Below are positions 10,273 to 22,650 of a stretch of DNA of 64,000 nt, piece after piece. Location of the stretch: positions 1-64,000 of the forward strand of contig JASJFT010000036.1 in assembly GCA_030770425.1 (NCBI GenBank), given 5' to 3'. Origin of the DNA: Darksidea phi. Its lineage: Eukaryota > Ascomycota > Dothideomycetes > Pleosporales > Lentitheciaceae. A program made the position numbers and the translations under genes. The notes beneath the pieces were generated by a model. The model did no database searches. It was not told the DNA's origin and was given only the letters and a program-made list of their open reading frames with translations. Positions within the stretch are counted from its first letter, which is position 1; every line of letters begins with the position of its first letter.

Positions 10273-11076
10273 TCATTCATCCTTTTTCTCAATCGCATAC
10301 ATGATGTCGGTTCGCATGGTAAACTTCGTACCACTCACTACATCATCTCCGGAGTGGAGGAGGTCGCGATGTTGGAAAAGCAACACACGGCCGCTTTTTG
10401 GGGCGACGTCTATCCTATGCCGCTCGTCCATCCAACTGTTGAAAGTTGTCGCTCCACCCTTCAGTTGACCCTCGGCGTCATTTAAATATAAATGGAGAGT
10501 AAAGTAGGACCGCTCTGTTCGGTCAGGCGTTTCGTATGTTCCGTCACGGTGCGCTACTTTAATCAGCGGGGCCCAGCTGCCCTTGTACTAGCTGTACATA
10601 CCTTTAAAATACTCTCCTCCAACATACTTCAGAAACCTCATTCTTTCGTTGAGTCGTGTCATCGTCCATGTTTCCTTCCGTTTCACCGGGCCGTAGCCAG
10701 TGACGATTTCCCAGTTTTCTAATCGATGGATTTCTGGAACAGCTGCCTCGATTCTTGCCCATATTTTTGCAACCATATCGCGATCATCCCAGATGATTCG
10801 CCCACAGTTCCTAACGTCTTCATACATGGCTTGCATCCCGCCCCCAATATTAACTAGAGCCCTCTCCCACACGCCATTCGTAGTTGCCTCGGCAGCAGCC
10901 ACAAGCTGCTTGCACTCTGTCTCAGACAGGACGCCATCGAGCACAACGGCCCAGCACATCCCATACTCTGGGAACCCCTCCTTTTCGAAATCGATGACAG
11001 ACTTTGTGAGGTTGGGTGCTGGGCCACTGAGGAAGCCCGCGGGCAGCTCGTAGTTCTTTTCCTGTGGTAGAGCCAT
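10273..11076 (-). CDS. 2-oxoglutarate/Fe(II) oxygenase, prolyl 4-hydroxylase-like, two exons
   Basis: Exons 11076-10602 and 10556-10273 with a 44-nt intron (donor GTATGT), giving 252 residues. The second exon carries the iron site: H161-R-D163 and the distal His226 (HRDLLHSGDD), followed by Arg240 in FTMRTDIMY as the likely 2-oxoglutarate anchor. The N-terminal part (WAVVLDGVLSETECKQLVAAAE) matches the prolyl 4-hydroxylase alpha-subunit fold start. It therefore should hydroxylate a substrate using O2 and 2-oxoglutarate; the substrate is unknown. The acceptor is AAAGTAG, so AAG or TAG may be used, which adds or drops one residue (Val159) before HRD. I chose the ATG at 11076 (context AACTATGG). 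The frame stays open to 11220, and those 48 extra residues are basic, so a mitochondrial form from an upstream start is possible. Confidence 0.85.
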
Positions 11077-11951
11077 AGTTGCGGAATGTTTGTGTGGAGT
11101 GGTGTACGATCGGAATGGTAGCGTAAATCTAACCTGGGGCTTGGGCCAGAGAAAGGATCGAGACGTGCTTGGTGGTATGCGCACCAAGACAATGTATGGA
11201 AAGACAACGCGCACATTCATAGTTATATCAGCGGTTGAGCTGTGCCACAGCTGTTGCCTGATGGAGCGCTAACACCAAAACATCAGGGTATAAGTGGGCC
11301 TAACAACTGCGCCTTGCCACACAAAGAGTCACCGTCTTCTCAACTTTCTGAGCTTGCCGCAATTGTTTCTAAAATGGATAGACGGCGTCGCGGTTCCCAC
11401 AACTCCAATCACGTGAAAGTTGGTCGGGGTCAAGTTGCTGTGGAATCCGTTTCAGGATCCCGCTCCGGCACACGTACGACATCCACGCCCCTTCGCTGCC
11501 TCCTTCTCGACACCGAAATTAGGCACCCCTTTGCGATCTCGTCGCGGTCGCGAATCGCGCGTGAAGAGCTTTAATCTTCCGAACGTCGCGCCTGCGCGAA
11601 CCAATGCACCATCCCAAGCCACCCGTCGTCGCTCACGCCCAACGGATTTGCCAAGACCGTCTACTTCACTGCTAATTTCCCGACTGTGATCTCGATCCTA
11701 ACGTCAATTGCACCGCCGCGACAGGTACAAACTTCGACAAGCTCCTACCGCGCTCTCACCTCTCTTCGCCCCGCCCCAACTCTTCGTCGCTCGTTCAACC
11801 GCTGTCGCGCCCGGTCTGGGAGGAAAGGATTGCGTCGCGACCGTTCACCTAAACCGCTGGAATCGTACCACCATCTCGTAGGAGATATCCCGCAACCTCG
11901 AGCGCACCACTCGTGTCTCCTTTCTCATAAATCCGCATACCGACCGTCGCA
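11077..11951. promoter_or_regulatory. Divergent promoter region of the oxygenase and RAX1 genes
   Basis: About 875 bases. The half next to RAX1 is rich in CT and CG (long pyrimidine stretches near 11700-11780), typical of a housekeeping fungal promoter and leader. Open frames here (11242-11574, 11686-12018) overlap and lack motifs. Confidence 0.45.
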
Positions 11952-13142
11952 ATGGCGGACTCACCGACGCCGACGGAGCTCAACCGCAACCGCTTCCCGA
12001 ACTTGTTTGAGGTGCTAAGTCGCAAGACGGTGGCCCCGCTTGACCTCTTTTCCTTCTATATCTTCATGCGAGACCAGCAGCGCTCGGTGGACTACTTAGA
12101 CTTTTGGTAGGGTCTCAGGCGCGCTCGCTAAGAGGATGGCCTATGCTGATTGACAAACAGGCTCGATGTATCCCAGCACCTTCAGCTGTGCCGTCTCTAT
12201 GTGCGGCGGCTGCACCGATCGGTAATTGAAGATACGCCGGATGCAGAGAAAGCCAGCAAGCGGTCATCGTATATCTTGGATAACGCGGGGGAGGGGCCTT
12301 CGGGAGAGAAGGGCAATGTATCGGACCAGCGACTGTCTGCGTTCCTTAGGTCGGACCACGGAAGTCGCCAGCACTCCCCGCAGAACAGCCAGAGCAGCAA
12401 TCGATCGGGTGAGCGCCCGCCTCGTCCGAGCTTTATGACCCTGGACACGAACTCGCCGAATGACTCGAACTCTCCTGGCCAAAACTCCTCGGGCGACAAT
12501 CAACCCAGACGAGAGGACTTGCGCGCTTCGGCGGAGAAGATCCTATATACCTATCTGCTACCGGGGTCAGAGCGAGAGATCATCATCCCGCAGAGCATAC
12601 TTCATGAGGTCCAGGAAGCAATTGAGGGACCAGACCAGCGAAGCGACCCCGAACTTTTCGACGCGGCGAAAGATTACGTCTTCCAGGCCATGGAGCGGGA
12701 CGCGTTCCCAGGCTTCCTACAGAGCAAGGGCCTGGGCAACCTGGTTCCTCAAAGCATGATGATCCGGCTTATCATTGGCCTTATCAGCTTCTTTGGTGCT
12801 GTATGGGCAGCGTTCATTCTGATTTTCCTGGACAAGTCAAGAGCGACAAGGGCATGGGTATGCACTCGGAGTCTCGACGTCGGGAACGGACGCTAACGGG
12901 CATAGATCATACTCCCTTTTACAATCGCCATCTACTTCATCTTCACACACCAGTATATGCTGGACCCTATCCTCGCCCTGGTAGGGTACAGCGAGTATAC
13001 GCTGATGGACTTCAATCGTATACGGGAGCCCTTTGTGAAGAAAACACTCAACGCGCGATCGCTGACCTTGTTGGGGATGTTTTTCGTCGTCGACGCAGCT
13101 GTATGCTGCTTATTCATCTTCGTGCCTGGGAAACGCTTGTGA
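11952..13142 (+). CDS. RAX1: Bud-site selection protein RAX1 (RGS domain plus membrane segments), three exons
   Basis: Exons 11952-12106, 12161-12857 and 12906-13142 (introns 54 and 48 nt), 362 residues. The start MADSPTPTELNRNRFPNL leads into an RGS-like fold that runs from about residue 18 to 247, interrupted by a Ser/Asn/Pro-rich insert at about 80-150. Three hydrophobic segments follow at about 253-275 (LIIGLISFFGAVWAAFILIF), 285-303 (IILPFTIAIYFIFTHQY) and 337-358. RGS followed by C-terminal membrane segments is the RAX1 architecture; yeast Rax1 with Rax2 marks the cell pole for bipolar budding. In a hyphal fungus a role in polarity or septation landmarks is likely but inferred. The RGS part probably lacks ordinary G-alpha GAP activity, as in other RAX1 proteins. 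Both splice joins are phase-consistent and restore FWLDVSQHL and the second membrane segment. Confidence 0.9.
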
Positions 13143-13695
13143 TAGCAAATCAGTCACGGCACCGTTCCCAGATTTTTAATGCCCCTCTCTTCATTGCTAC
13201 GATTTGTAATATCAGGACCTGAGTTCATGGTCGAGACCGCTGCGGTAATACCAGAGTCAGTGAAGGTAGCCGGGGAAGACTTGTTTGATACCATGGGAAC
13301 GCTCCAAGTGATTAGGAGCATGCTCCCTTTCTTTTGGCCAGTTTCTTTTGTTGGACACAAGGGTGGCTTTAGGTTTCACAGACTCCTCTTTCAGCAGGGT
13401 GCCTGGGAGTTCAGTGGCTTCTCGGTCACTAGATAGTCAAACCGCGGCCGAGCGGCCTGCAAAACTACTTCTGAATCATATGGACGTTTTAATTTCGACT
13501 GTTCTGCGATATGATGCACCAGAGATATGGTAGGATGCGGGTTGGCCCGAGCTCCTCATGACGTGAACCTTGGAAACTTCGTTTTGGGGGATTTCTTTCG
13601 CAGTCTGCGACAGCAGCCGCTCGCTCGAGTGGTCACAGAATGGCCAAATAACATCTCTTTGCAGACGGCCTTATTAACCGCAGGGACCGCGTGTC
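13143..13695. other. Intergenic region
   Basis: About 550 bases between two same-strand genes. An 85-codon plus-strand frame (13179-13436) overlaps a 68-codon minus-strand one; neither has a motif. Likely 3' UTR of RAX1 and promoter of the next gene. Confidence 0.4.
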
Positions 13696-15535
13696 ATGAA
13701 TTTTAACAGCAGCTCGACAGCGATTCTCTCATTGAGCGGCAAGATGAACCCACCTACGGCGAAGAGCAAGCGGGGCCCTACGATGCTCATGACGGATGCG
13801 CGAGATACTAATGCTCGCCCTCGAGAGCCGCTACAGCGACAGGCGATAGTCCAGTCTCGCCCGGGTGCAAAGCTCATATCCGTGGACAACATCCTCCAGT
13901 ATGCCTCCGACATCCCCTCGCAGCAGCGCCGCGGACCGCCCGGCCATCGTCCCTTGAATCACACGCGCACGCCCAGCGGCCGACATCCCCTCGATCCCAA
14001 GCTCTCAGGCCGTCTCATTCCGGCACATATGCCATCGCGAACAAGCAAGCTCAGCGAGAAACTTGTCCTGCTGCCGGAAACACAAGCCGATCAAGATGAG
14101 GATGAGAAGGGCGACTTCGAGGAAGATGAGACAGAGGGGCCGCCTACAGATGAAGAGCTGACGAAGCGAACCGCGAAGGGTGGACCCAAGGACAAAAGCT
14201 ATGCGGAACGGCTGCCGAAAGCGAAGCGGGCCGAGAAGCTGTCGAGGGTTACGGCCTATTGTACAGCACAGGCGTATAAGATGAAGAGCACGGCCGAGTT
14301 TGTCAAGACGCAGCACCATGCGCGGACCAAACTGTACGACGATTGTCTGTATTGCGTCTACCACCTTCCGCTCCTACCAGGAAACGATGGGTACAGGGTG
14401 CGGAGTAGTCCAGCACTGAAGAGTCCGGGAGGAAAGACAGTGCTAGACGAGGAGATTGAAAGGAACGAGCGTCGTGAGCACAGTGAAGGCTACTTCGAAG
14501 ACGAAGAAGAATACAGTATTCCGCACAATGATGAAGAGAGTCCCGCTCGAAGCCCGCAGCGCTACTCGGAGCAACCAGACCCCGTCCGCTTCCCCATAGG
14601 AGATCCCGACCACCCTTCCCGTATACCGCCAAACGCTCTCACGTTCGGCGAACTCTACGTCTTCTCCTACGGCGTAGCCGTCTTCTGGAATTTCACCGAA
14701 AAGCAAGAAAAAGATATACTCGCCGACCTTACCTTCAGTACCAATGCTGTCACCTCCGTCCCGCTCAATCTAGCAACACGCCCCCTTCGAGAAGCCGATT
14801 TCGAAACCGAAGAGTTTCATTTCGAGTACAATCCTGAAATTCAGCGGCCCAGGGTGTATAATGATATGATTACGTTGAAGAGTGGCGATCATATGATCAA
14901 GCTTGCGATGAGCCATGCCATTGCGCAGAGTACCAAGTTGAGTCTCTTTGAGGAGGGCATGAATCGGACGATGTTGGCTGCGCAGTACGTGCCGAGGAGG
15001 TTGGCGTTGACAGGAAAGTTGGGGATGAGGAGGACGGACGTGGTCAAGATGATTGGACAGTTGTTCACAAGTCGGGTGGATGTCAATCTTTGTAAGTCAT
15101 ATCGGGCCTCATCCCATGCATCCCTCATACTAATCTCGTTTAGCATCAAATATGCTCGACACTCCCAACTTCTTCTGGGACTCCGAACCCACTCTCCACC
15201 CGCTTTATACAGCTGTTCGCGAATACCTCGAAATCAAACCCCGCATTCAGGTGCTCAACGAACGGTGCCGCGTCTTTCTCGACCTTGGCGAGATCCTTTC
15301 CGATAGCATCAGTGACAAGAAGATGACGCACATCACGTGGATAATCATTGTCCTTATTGTCATCAGTATCTGCGTTACGTGTATGGAGGTCTTGCTTAGA
15401 TTTGCTATTCTTCACGGGAAGGGGAGAGCTGTTGATGTGGGAGAGCTGAGGAGGAGTGCGGTTGCGGGACCGAGTTTGTTATTCGGGAGGTCGGTCGTTT
15501 GGGGTGTGGGCAAGGTGAAGGGAATGCTTGCTTGA
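13696..15535 (+). CDS. DUF155 family protein (Sif2/Rmd8/RMND1-like), two exons
   Basis: Exons 13696-15091 and 15144-15535 with a 52-nt intron (GTAAGT...TTTAG), 595 residues. A disordered N-terminus with acidic patches (DEDEKGDFEEDE) leads to a DUF155 region at about 310-525: FGELYVFSYGVAVFWNF, then LATRPLREADFETEEFHFEY and the helix-rich end crossing the splice (TSRVDVNLSSNMLDTPNFFW). One C-terminal membrane segment follows (about 530-550, WIIIVLIVISICVTCMEVLL). Relatives are S. pombe sif2/sif3, yeast Rmd1/Rmd8 and human RMND1; their biochemical activity is not established, and the fungal proteins are linked to Sad1 interaction or vacuole and mitochondrial function. An alternative start is the ATG at 13744 (MNPPTAKSK). 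Confidence 0.88.
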
Positions 15536-16238
15536 GGTGTACACTGTGGACTAGACGTGAGGATATCTAGTACACAAGAACTCCGAGATGGAGCGCTGAC
15601 CAGGAGTATGTAAATATATCGGGGTGGGCACTTCAGTTCTTGCATAGCGATGGCGTTGTAATGCGATGGCAAGTCTTCGATTGCGAATACTGCTTGGGCA
15701 TGTCACGTACTCGTATTGTTTCAGAAAGCTCCAGCTCTCTACTAGCCGCTTGCTTTACCTGTCCTTCAGATGCGGAACAAGCGTCCGGTTGCTTTGTCTT
15801 GGGCGCGTGCCTTCCCATCCACAAACGAACATCAAACGTTCGACTCGTTTCTACGGCTTCTCCCATCGCCCAACCTGCAGGGTGATTGTATCAGATTTCG
15901 CGACGCACACGCGCTACGATTGGCCCCAAGATCTCGGGCGGCACGTCAACGCGGGACGCACGAGCCAACCAGGCGGACGGTTTCCGGGGTGAGCGCGTGG
16001 GCGCGGGCATAAACACAACACAGCATCGCAGTGTGCTTACTTGAACAACCCCCACCACTGCACGAAACGGAATCTTTACATCTCACCTTCCGTCCGATTA
16101 CGAACCCCCATTTCACGTTGAGCCCTGCTATCTGTTGGGCGTCTTGGTCTGCGCGAACGCGAGTGCCTTGACGCATTATTCCGCTGAGAAATCTCGGTAC
16201 TTTGGCTAAAGAAGAAAAAGACAACAGGAAAGGAAAAG
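15536..16238. promoter_or_regulatory. Intergenic region upstream of the E2 gene
   Basis: About 700 bases with short overlapping frames only. It contains the 3' end of the DUF155 transcript and the E2 promoter; the last 40 bases before the ATG are A/G-rich (GAAGAAAAAGACAACAGG). Confidence 0.4.
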
Positions 16239-16870
16239 ATGGCTCTTTCAACCGGTGCGAGGGCAAATGGCGGCGGCGCGACGGTCGCTCAACGGTACGC
16301 CCTCATCATCGCCCGGCTCGCCCACCAGACTCCTAGCTAACAACCCAACAGCCTCCAAAAAGAGCTCATGGACATAATGACGCACCCGACTCCCGGCATA
16401 ACCGCCTTCCCGGACGACGAAAACATGACGCTGTGGACCGCCACCATCGACGGACCCGATAACACGCCCTACTCCTCCCTCGTCTTCAAGCTCAGCATGG
16501 AGTTCGGCGCCACTTATCCGTACGCCCCGCCCACGGTGCTCTTCAAGACGCCCATCTACCATCCGAATGTGGACATGAGTGGTCGCATTTGCCTGGATAT
16601 CTTGAAGGATAAGTGGAGCGCGGTGTATAATATCGGGACGGTGCTGTTGAGCCTGCAGAGTTTGTTGGGGGAGCCTAACAAGTGAGTTTTTGCGATGCCC
16701 TTGATGCATATGCTACGGTATGAGGCTGGATGGCATGCTAATGGTGCTGTAGCGCGAGCCCCCTCAATGGACAGGCTGCTGAGCTCTGGGACAAGGATCC
16801 AGCGGAGTACCAGCGCCTTGTTCTTGCTCGGCACAAAACGCCCGAGGAGCTGGGTGCTGGTGGCCTGTAG
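16239..16870 (+). CDS. ubc11: Ubiquitin-conjugating enzyme E2, UBE2C/Ubc11 type, three exons
   Basis: Exons 16239-16294, 16352-16681 and 16753-16870 (introns 57 and 71 nt), 167 residues. The UBC fold is complete: the HPN motif is at residues 89-91 and the active-site cysteine is C99 in GRICLDILKDKWS. A short N-terminal extension (ALSTGARANGGGATVAQR) precedes the core, and the C-terminal helices end ELWDKDPAEYQRLVLA. The wording of the core (FPDDENMTLWTATIDGP, NIGTVLLSLQSLLGEPN) identifies the UBE2C/UbcP4 class, which primes substrates of the anaphase-promoting complex for ubiquitin chains and drives mitotic exit. It acts in the nucleus and cytosol with an APC/C RING subunit. Length matches the family (about 170-180 residues). 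No anomaly is seen. Confidence 0.95.
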
Positions 16871-19800
16871 ACAACTACCCACCCTACGAAAACCACGGAC
16901 ACTTTGGCGAACCGAATCGGCTACAGCGTTGTTACGTTTTCCTTCATGGCAAGAAATACGTGGCATAGTCGGAGTTGGTACGACCGCTACTGCCTTGCTC
17001 ATCACGATGCGGTGTGAATGGCTTGAGTGGAGCTCGGCTTGACAGAGCAAACCAAGTCGTGTATTCCTGCGACATTAATCCCCTACCTTTGTTCCCCTCT
17101 ACTTCCGGATGAGATCCTTACATTTGCATTGCGACGGACATGGCATGGAGCGGAGTCATGGCGGGCATTTGGCGCATGGTGTTCGTTAGTGGGCTCGTCG
17201 CATCGAATGTGCTGGGATTGGAATAGTCGATGCTGGTACTGGGAGCCTCAGATGACCAGATATCCCTCCTACGACCTTGCGAATGTCACCATTTTCATAT
17301 TCGATTCTTCCTTGCACACCAACGTGGATATTTTCTCAACCGTGTGGAGAGGCCATTCGATTATGTGATTGTTACCGAAAATCAGTTTGGTTATCGTGCT
17401 CAGCTACGAACACTCTATTGCCTCCTCTGCGCGATATCGGATAGGCTTGAAAGCGCAATCACACTTTGCTTTGCGGGACGATTGTGAATATCAAACAGTC
17501 GCAGGGTGGCGTCGCGTGATTGGATGGAGGAGAGATGCAGACGAGCCCAAAGGATCGTCGCTGTACGCCATGAAGATCTGCCACGCCACTGCCGTCGGCC
17601 CATAAATTGGGACACTGACATGGCGCATCAGTTCCTCTCCAAGCCGTGATCGTCAGACACCACCCACGTCAGATCAAAACATATCCGTTACACCTACGAT
17701 GGGCATCGTTGACCCGCTGACCGCTAGTGAGTTTGCATAAGCCGGCATGCCTTTCAAGGAAACTATAGACTGCCAAAATTAGACTAGCAAGGCACCGTGT
17801 CTGTATTTGGGAGTGGGTGCGGTGTTGCGGTATTGGCCGCGTTTGGTGACATGGCTGGGTTGCAATCAATATTTAGAAGGTCAAGCGCTCCGAATCATAC
17901 GAAGACGAAGCAAAAGCAATAACTAAGTCGGCGGCGCATTTCGAAGTGCGAAGCGGTGGGCACGGCATGCCCTGAATTGGAGAGGTGCGTTCCTGCAGCA
18001 CGAAGCGGTAAGAGTAGCGGGGAAATACCAGGACCTAGAACACTATGGCAAAACTCGAACTGCGACTCTAGTGCAGACTCGCGCACCGAGGCTGGCAATG
18101 GCATTTTGGCGGTTGTAACCATCGAGGGAAGGATAATATATCGAGGGAGATAATATCAGAGTCGGTTGATGCCGACGGAAGCGCGTCGATTAATATATCG
18201 GGATGCCGGAAACGACCAATGCAGATCGACATCCGCGTCTGCATTGCATTTGGACAACGGCTGCACGCTAGAAGGTGGAAAGGGCAGAAGGGTCAGGTGG
18301 GTGTACAAAGTCCCTGCAAACTCGTTCCTGCGTCAGCCATGGTGGTACGGAGTGGAGTTGCCGAAGGGGTTGCGTTCCCTTGGTGTTCGCTCGGCGATGC
18401 GCTTGCCCCCGTGACTGGCCCGGTGGTACTTAATCTATGTACCCCACGACCGTCAACGTCAAGGGTAATATAGCAGTGGATGGGGTCCGGGGGGGAGAAG
18501 AGAGTGGGTGGTGCAGGGGGTTCCAGAAGATGATGTCGACTGCCCCGGCCGGAGTCGTGTTCGATGCGACGAGTTATGGGCTGGCCAGGACGGCTTGTTG
18601 GACAAGCAGCATCTGAGCTCGTTCATGCAGGGCATCGTCGGGTGTGCGCTGCAGGGGGGCAGCACGAGCACGTCCAACGAGTCCCGAGTTCGACCAGCAC
18701 GCCGGCTAATGCTGGCGGCCGTCGAGCCGATGGCGCATCTGTTCCGCATCGGTTTTCTAGGCGTCTGCTAGTGTCGACGGGCGCTGCGTGATCGGACTTG
18801 GGGCTTGGTGGAGTCCACGACGGGCGACGAGGGCGACGGGGGCGACGGGGGCGCGGCCGGGCGGGTTGCGGTGGACACGGCTTGCTCGATCAGCAGACGT
18901 CTGCTGACGAAAGCGCAGGTGCCGCGCCTTTGCGGTCTACGACATGTACATGTACATGGCGGCGGGCGGGTCAGGTCAGCACGCAGAGATGGCTGTGGGC
19001 TGCGCAGCACCTGGGATGCGGGCTATCACGGGTGCGGATGGTGGATGGCCTTCCTTCGGTGGGAGCTTCCGCGCAGTGCGGGGCTCGAAAGACGCGAGGG
19101 GGGCAGGGGGCTGGACAATTTTAGCCCGGCTGCAGGCGGTGGCGCCCCCGATCAGGCTGACCTAACCACCGCCCTTTGCGCCATGCAGGGCTGCGAACCG
19201 CCCTGGCGGATGACAGAGACGGGTGACGCCGCCGCTCCCAGCCGCCAGCAGCCCTGGCCCGCGTCCGGCGGCGAGCGCAGAGCGCCCAGCGAGGCGACGG
19301 GAGAGGCAAAGGCAACGCCAGCGCCAGCGCGCAGCAGGCAGCGGGCAATGACAGTGGCAATGGCAATGGCAAGGCCAGGGCAGCGCGCTCAAACACATCT
19401 CAGAGCGGCGGGCATTCGAAACAGGCACGCCAACACATGCCCCGGCGTGACTCCCGGTCCCTAGCCACATTCCGCCGCCGCTGTAGCTTTCTACACGCGG
19501 AGCCATCTGCTGCGTGCACGAGTGGCCGTCGACCGCTCGGCAGCGCCAGGCTCAGCACCACCGCTCGGCGTCGGTCAGCGAGTGACGAGAGAGGGCGGCC
19601 GCAGCTGGAGGCTCGAGGCGGCCGCCAGGCGTGCGAGCGGACAGGCGCGCAGACCATCGCACTCGAGGCGGCCAGGCATTCGGGCAGACAGGAAGATCCG
19701 GAATGCCTGCGACGCCTTGCAGCCGCGCAGATTGAGATGGGGAAAGTAGGTCGCACGAGGGTACCTGGGACGCGGCCCGCGCTGGCCTCGCGCCTACCCC

Positions 19801-20369
19801 CCAGTGCCTCCTCCCCCCCCCGGTGCGCCCCCCCAGAACCGGCGTAATCGCTCTAATCGCATATGCCTCGACCGCCCGCGTCCGGCACCACCGCCCTCTC
19901 TGGAGCCATGCACGCTGGCCCACCACCACACCACCCGGCCAGCTGTCTGCCAGCACTCTCTGCTCGCTGTGACTCTTCTCTCCCTGCCTGCAACGACGTG
20001 TGCAGCGACGAAGCAAAGAATCCGCCGCCGCCGATTCTCTTGATTCTCTTCGTAACAGCCAATCGTTTCAGCACCGTACCTTGACACCCGTGCACGCTGC
20101 TCGTTCGATTCCGGCCCATTGCGCTATGACAGTCTGACCTTGTCTGACCGTCTTCCGAGCAGCGAGTCCTTTGCTCGTCCCTCCACTCCCCCTCCCTCCA
20201 GCCCAGCACACCAGACGCTCAGTGACGGGCCTCCCTTCAGCCCCGAACGAGTGCTTGCTGCCGAGTGCCTGGGTGCTCTCTCCATGCATCGTTTCCCTTC
20301 ACTCTCTCTGGGTGCGAGTCCGTGACCTCGATCCGCCGTCTTCCTCGACAATCCGCCAGTCACTCAGCC
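16871..20369. other. 3.5-kb gene-poor, GC-rich stretch
   Basis: No protein I can support. From about 18500 the sequence becomes strongly GC-rich with simple patterns (GGGCGACGAGGGCGACGG near 18820, GGCAATGGCAATGGCAAGG near 19355). Long frames appear on both strands at once (for example 18805-19464 plus, 19400-19756 minus), the signature of few stop codons in GC-rich DNA rather than of genes; their residues are low-complexity Arg/Ala/Pro. The last 500 bases are a C/T-rich leader for the ELL gene. A non-coding transcript or a very long 5' UTR is possible but not shown. Confidence 0.5.
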
Positions 20370-22650
20370 ATGGCGGCCTCTCCGCTTCCCACGGGCGGCA
20401 TTGCTCTGCTCGGGGCTCCCGACAGTGACATCGGGTCCAGGGACGCCAAAGCGACGCCCATCCAGGCCATGCAGGTCGAGATGACCCAGGACATTGTCGA
20501 CGAGCTCCTCGAGAGCATGAGGAGCGGGAAGCCGCCGCAGATATTCTTCGGACGCACTCCTGTACGTGCCAATAACAACCCCAGAGCTCCGTTGCCGGAG
20601 CGGATTGCTCGTGGCCTTGTTGGTGGTCGTGGTCGAGGTCGAGGTCGAAGAATGGGAAGGAGCAACCCTGGCTAACCACTCGACAGCAACTCCGCTACGG
20701 CGACAAATCCCACGCACTGCAGACCAGCTCCGAGAGCAGCAGATACGAACTGTACCACTCCAGCGGGGCTGGCAGCGACGACAACCTCGACTTCACCAGC
20801 TTGATCAACCACAGTCTCGTCGTGCAAAAGGCCGAACATGTCACGGCTGGCGTGGACACGGCACTGGAGCAGCTCAAGAACAGCATGGCGGCGATATCAG
20901 AGTTGAAGCAAGCCAACAAGTATGCCTCCCCGGTGTCCCTGGCTGCCGCTTCCTGGCATCGAGACAGTCTGGAGCTGTCGTTTCGCGCTGCATAGACCCC
21001 ACAGCAACAGCTTGATGAACCATAGACTGACAACTGCTGCACTGTAGAACCATCGTCGGCACTGCTGGCACGCCCATGCACACTCCCAGTCACCGCCGCG
21101 TTCCCTCCAAGGGGTTCATGCCGGGCCACCTCGCCCCTTCTGCCGTTGGCTCGCCCCGGCTGAGTGTTCCTTCCTCGCCCATGACCAAGCGGCCCCATGC
21201 ACCGACCTCGCAGCCCGGCGGCGCTCGTGACGTGATTCTCCATGCTTTGCGTGTTCCACTCATCCATCTCCTCGCCGTGCAGCCGTCAAGAGAAGCATAC
21301 CTCGCCGAAACATGTCGCACCTCGCTGGCCAACGTGCGAGATCTGCTTCCCAAGATAGCCAAACGGTCTTCCGACGACGCCGAGAAGTGGCAGCTTACGG
21401 ACAAGTCTTTTCGAGAAATCAACCCCTACAAATTCCCATACAAGTCCGCCGAGGACCGCGAGCAAGCAATCAACAGTGCAATCAAATCCTTTGACCGCCT
21501 GCGCCTGACCAAGGACGACCAGCTTTGGCAAATCCTGCTGCCGCGCGAGGAGCGGGGACAGGGCAAGTGTCTCTCACGCCTAAACGTAAAGGCGCCCGAG
21601 CCGAAAGCGGCGAAGCCTTCGACACCACTGCACAAGATGCCGAAACTGAACGACAAGAAGCCCTTGGTCAAGAAGCAGGACGACAAGAAGAAGGAAGTGA
21701 AGGACGGGGAAGCCAAGCTCAAGAAGATGGTGAAGGAGAAGGCGGTGAAACCGGTAAAGTCCGTGAAGGAAAACCCTGTGAATGGAAGCCCGCCTGCATC
21801 CTCTACCCCGAAGCTTACCGCTGCCGCACCTGCCAACCGTGGAACCCCCACCGACGCTGGCAAAATCCACACCAAGAAAGCGACACCTCCCACCGAAGGC
21901 ACCTCGTCACCCCGCGTCAAACCCAAAATGTCCAAAATGTCCTCCCACGGCCTTGACCGCGATCGATATCAAAGATCCCAAAAGAAGCCTGCGATGCCTG
22001 TGAGCACGAAACCCAAAAACCCGTCTCCGCTTTCGGTATCACCGCCCGTCAATGCCAGCGACTTCGCCGACGCTCACCCCGTCCACAAGGCTCTCGCCGC
22101 CGCTCCATCCCCCGCAAAAACGCCCGGTCATTCGGATCGCTCGCTCAAACGCAAGGCCAACGATATCGACATCGACATCCATAACCACAGCTTCGCCGTT
22201 AAAAAGCCGCACGTCGATCGTGTCACCCCAAACCACACGCCCGCTAGCACCAATGGCCGTTTGAACAGCAACACTCCCTCCAGCAACAACTCGCTGAAAC
22301 GAAAGTCCGATGGGTCTTCCAGCTCTTCCACCCCGACCACCAAGATCCGCAAGGTCACCAGCTTAGACACCTCTCTTGCGTCCCGCTACCCACACCACCG
22401 ACAGACGTCGCCAGGCGCTTCCTCATCCTCCACGACCTCACCCTCCGTGCCGAGCCTCAGCTTCCGCCAGACTGTCGAATTGAGTCAGAAGTTTCAGAAG
22501 TATTACAAAAAATATGAGGATCTATACTGGCAACTGACCGAGTCGAAATCGGCACCGACGGAGGCGCAGAGGAACGATCTATTGAAAATGCACAAGAAGC
22601 TTGAGGAAATGAAGAGGGAGATCAAGGCTGGTGCGGGTGTGCACCGGTGA
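20370..22650 (+). CDS. ell1: RNA polymerase II elongation factor ELL, three exons
   Basis: Exons 20370-20561, 20687-20919 and 21048-22650 (introns 125 and 128 nt), 675 residues. The N-terminal part holds an ELL-type region with a helical segment at about 200-235 (VILHALRVPLIHLLAVQP) and an adjoining winged-helix-like stretch. A long Lys/Ser/Pro-rich low-complexity linker follows (about 335-600). The C-terminus, about 614-672, is an occludin/ELL homology helical domain (SFRQTVELSQKFQKYYKKY, then YWQLTESKSAPTEAQRN). That combination defines ELL, which suppresses pausing by RNA polymerase II and works with Eaf partners in fungi. Both introns are longer than usual here; the first contains a GGTCGA-type repeat near 20630. 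The family assignment rests mainly on the C-terminal domain, so confidence in the symbol is moderate. Confidence 0.82.

Noticed and set aside
13179..13436. 85-codon plus-strand frame
   Set aside because: Overlaps an opposite-strand frame, no motif, lies in a normal intergenic gap.
18805..19464. 219-codon plus-strand frame in GC-rich DNA
   Set aside because: Overlaps long frames on the other strand; residues are Arg/Ala/Gly-rich with no motif, as expected from few stop codons in GC-rich sequence.
20101..20130. tRNA-like B box (GTTCGATTCC)
   Set aside because: No matching A box, acceptor stem or anticodon arm around it.
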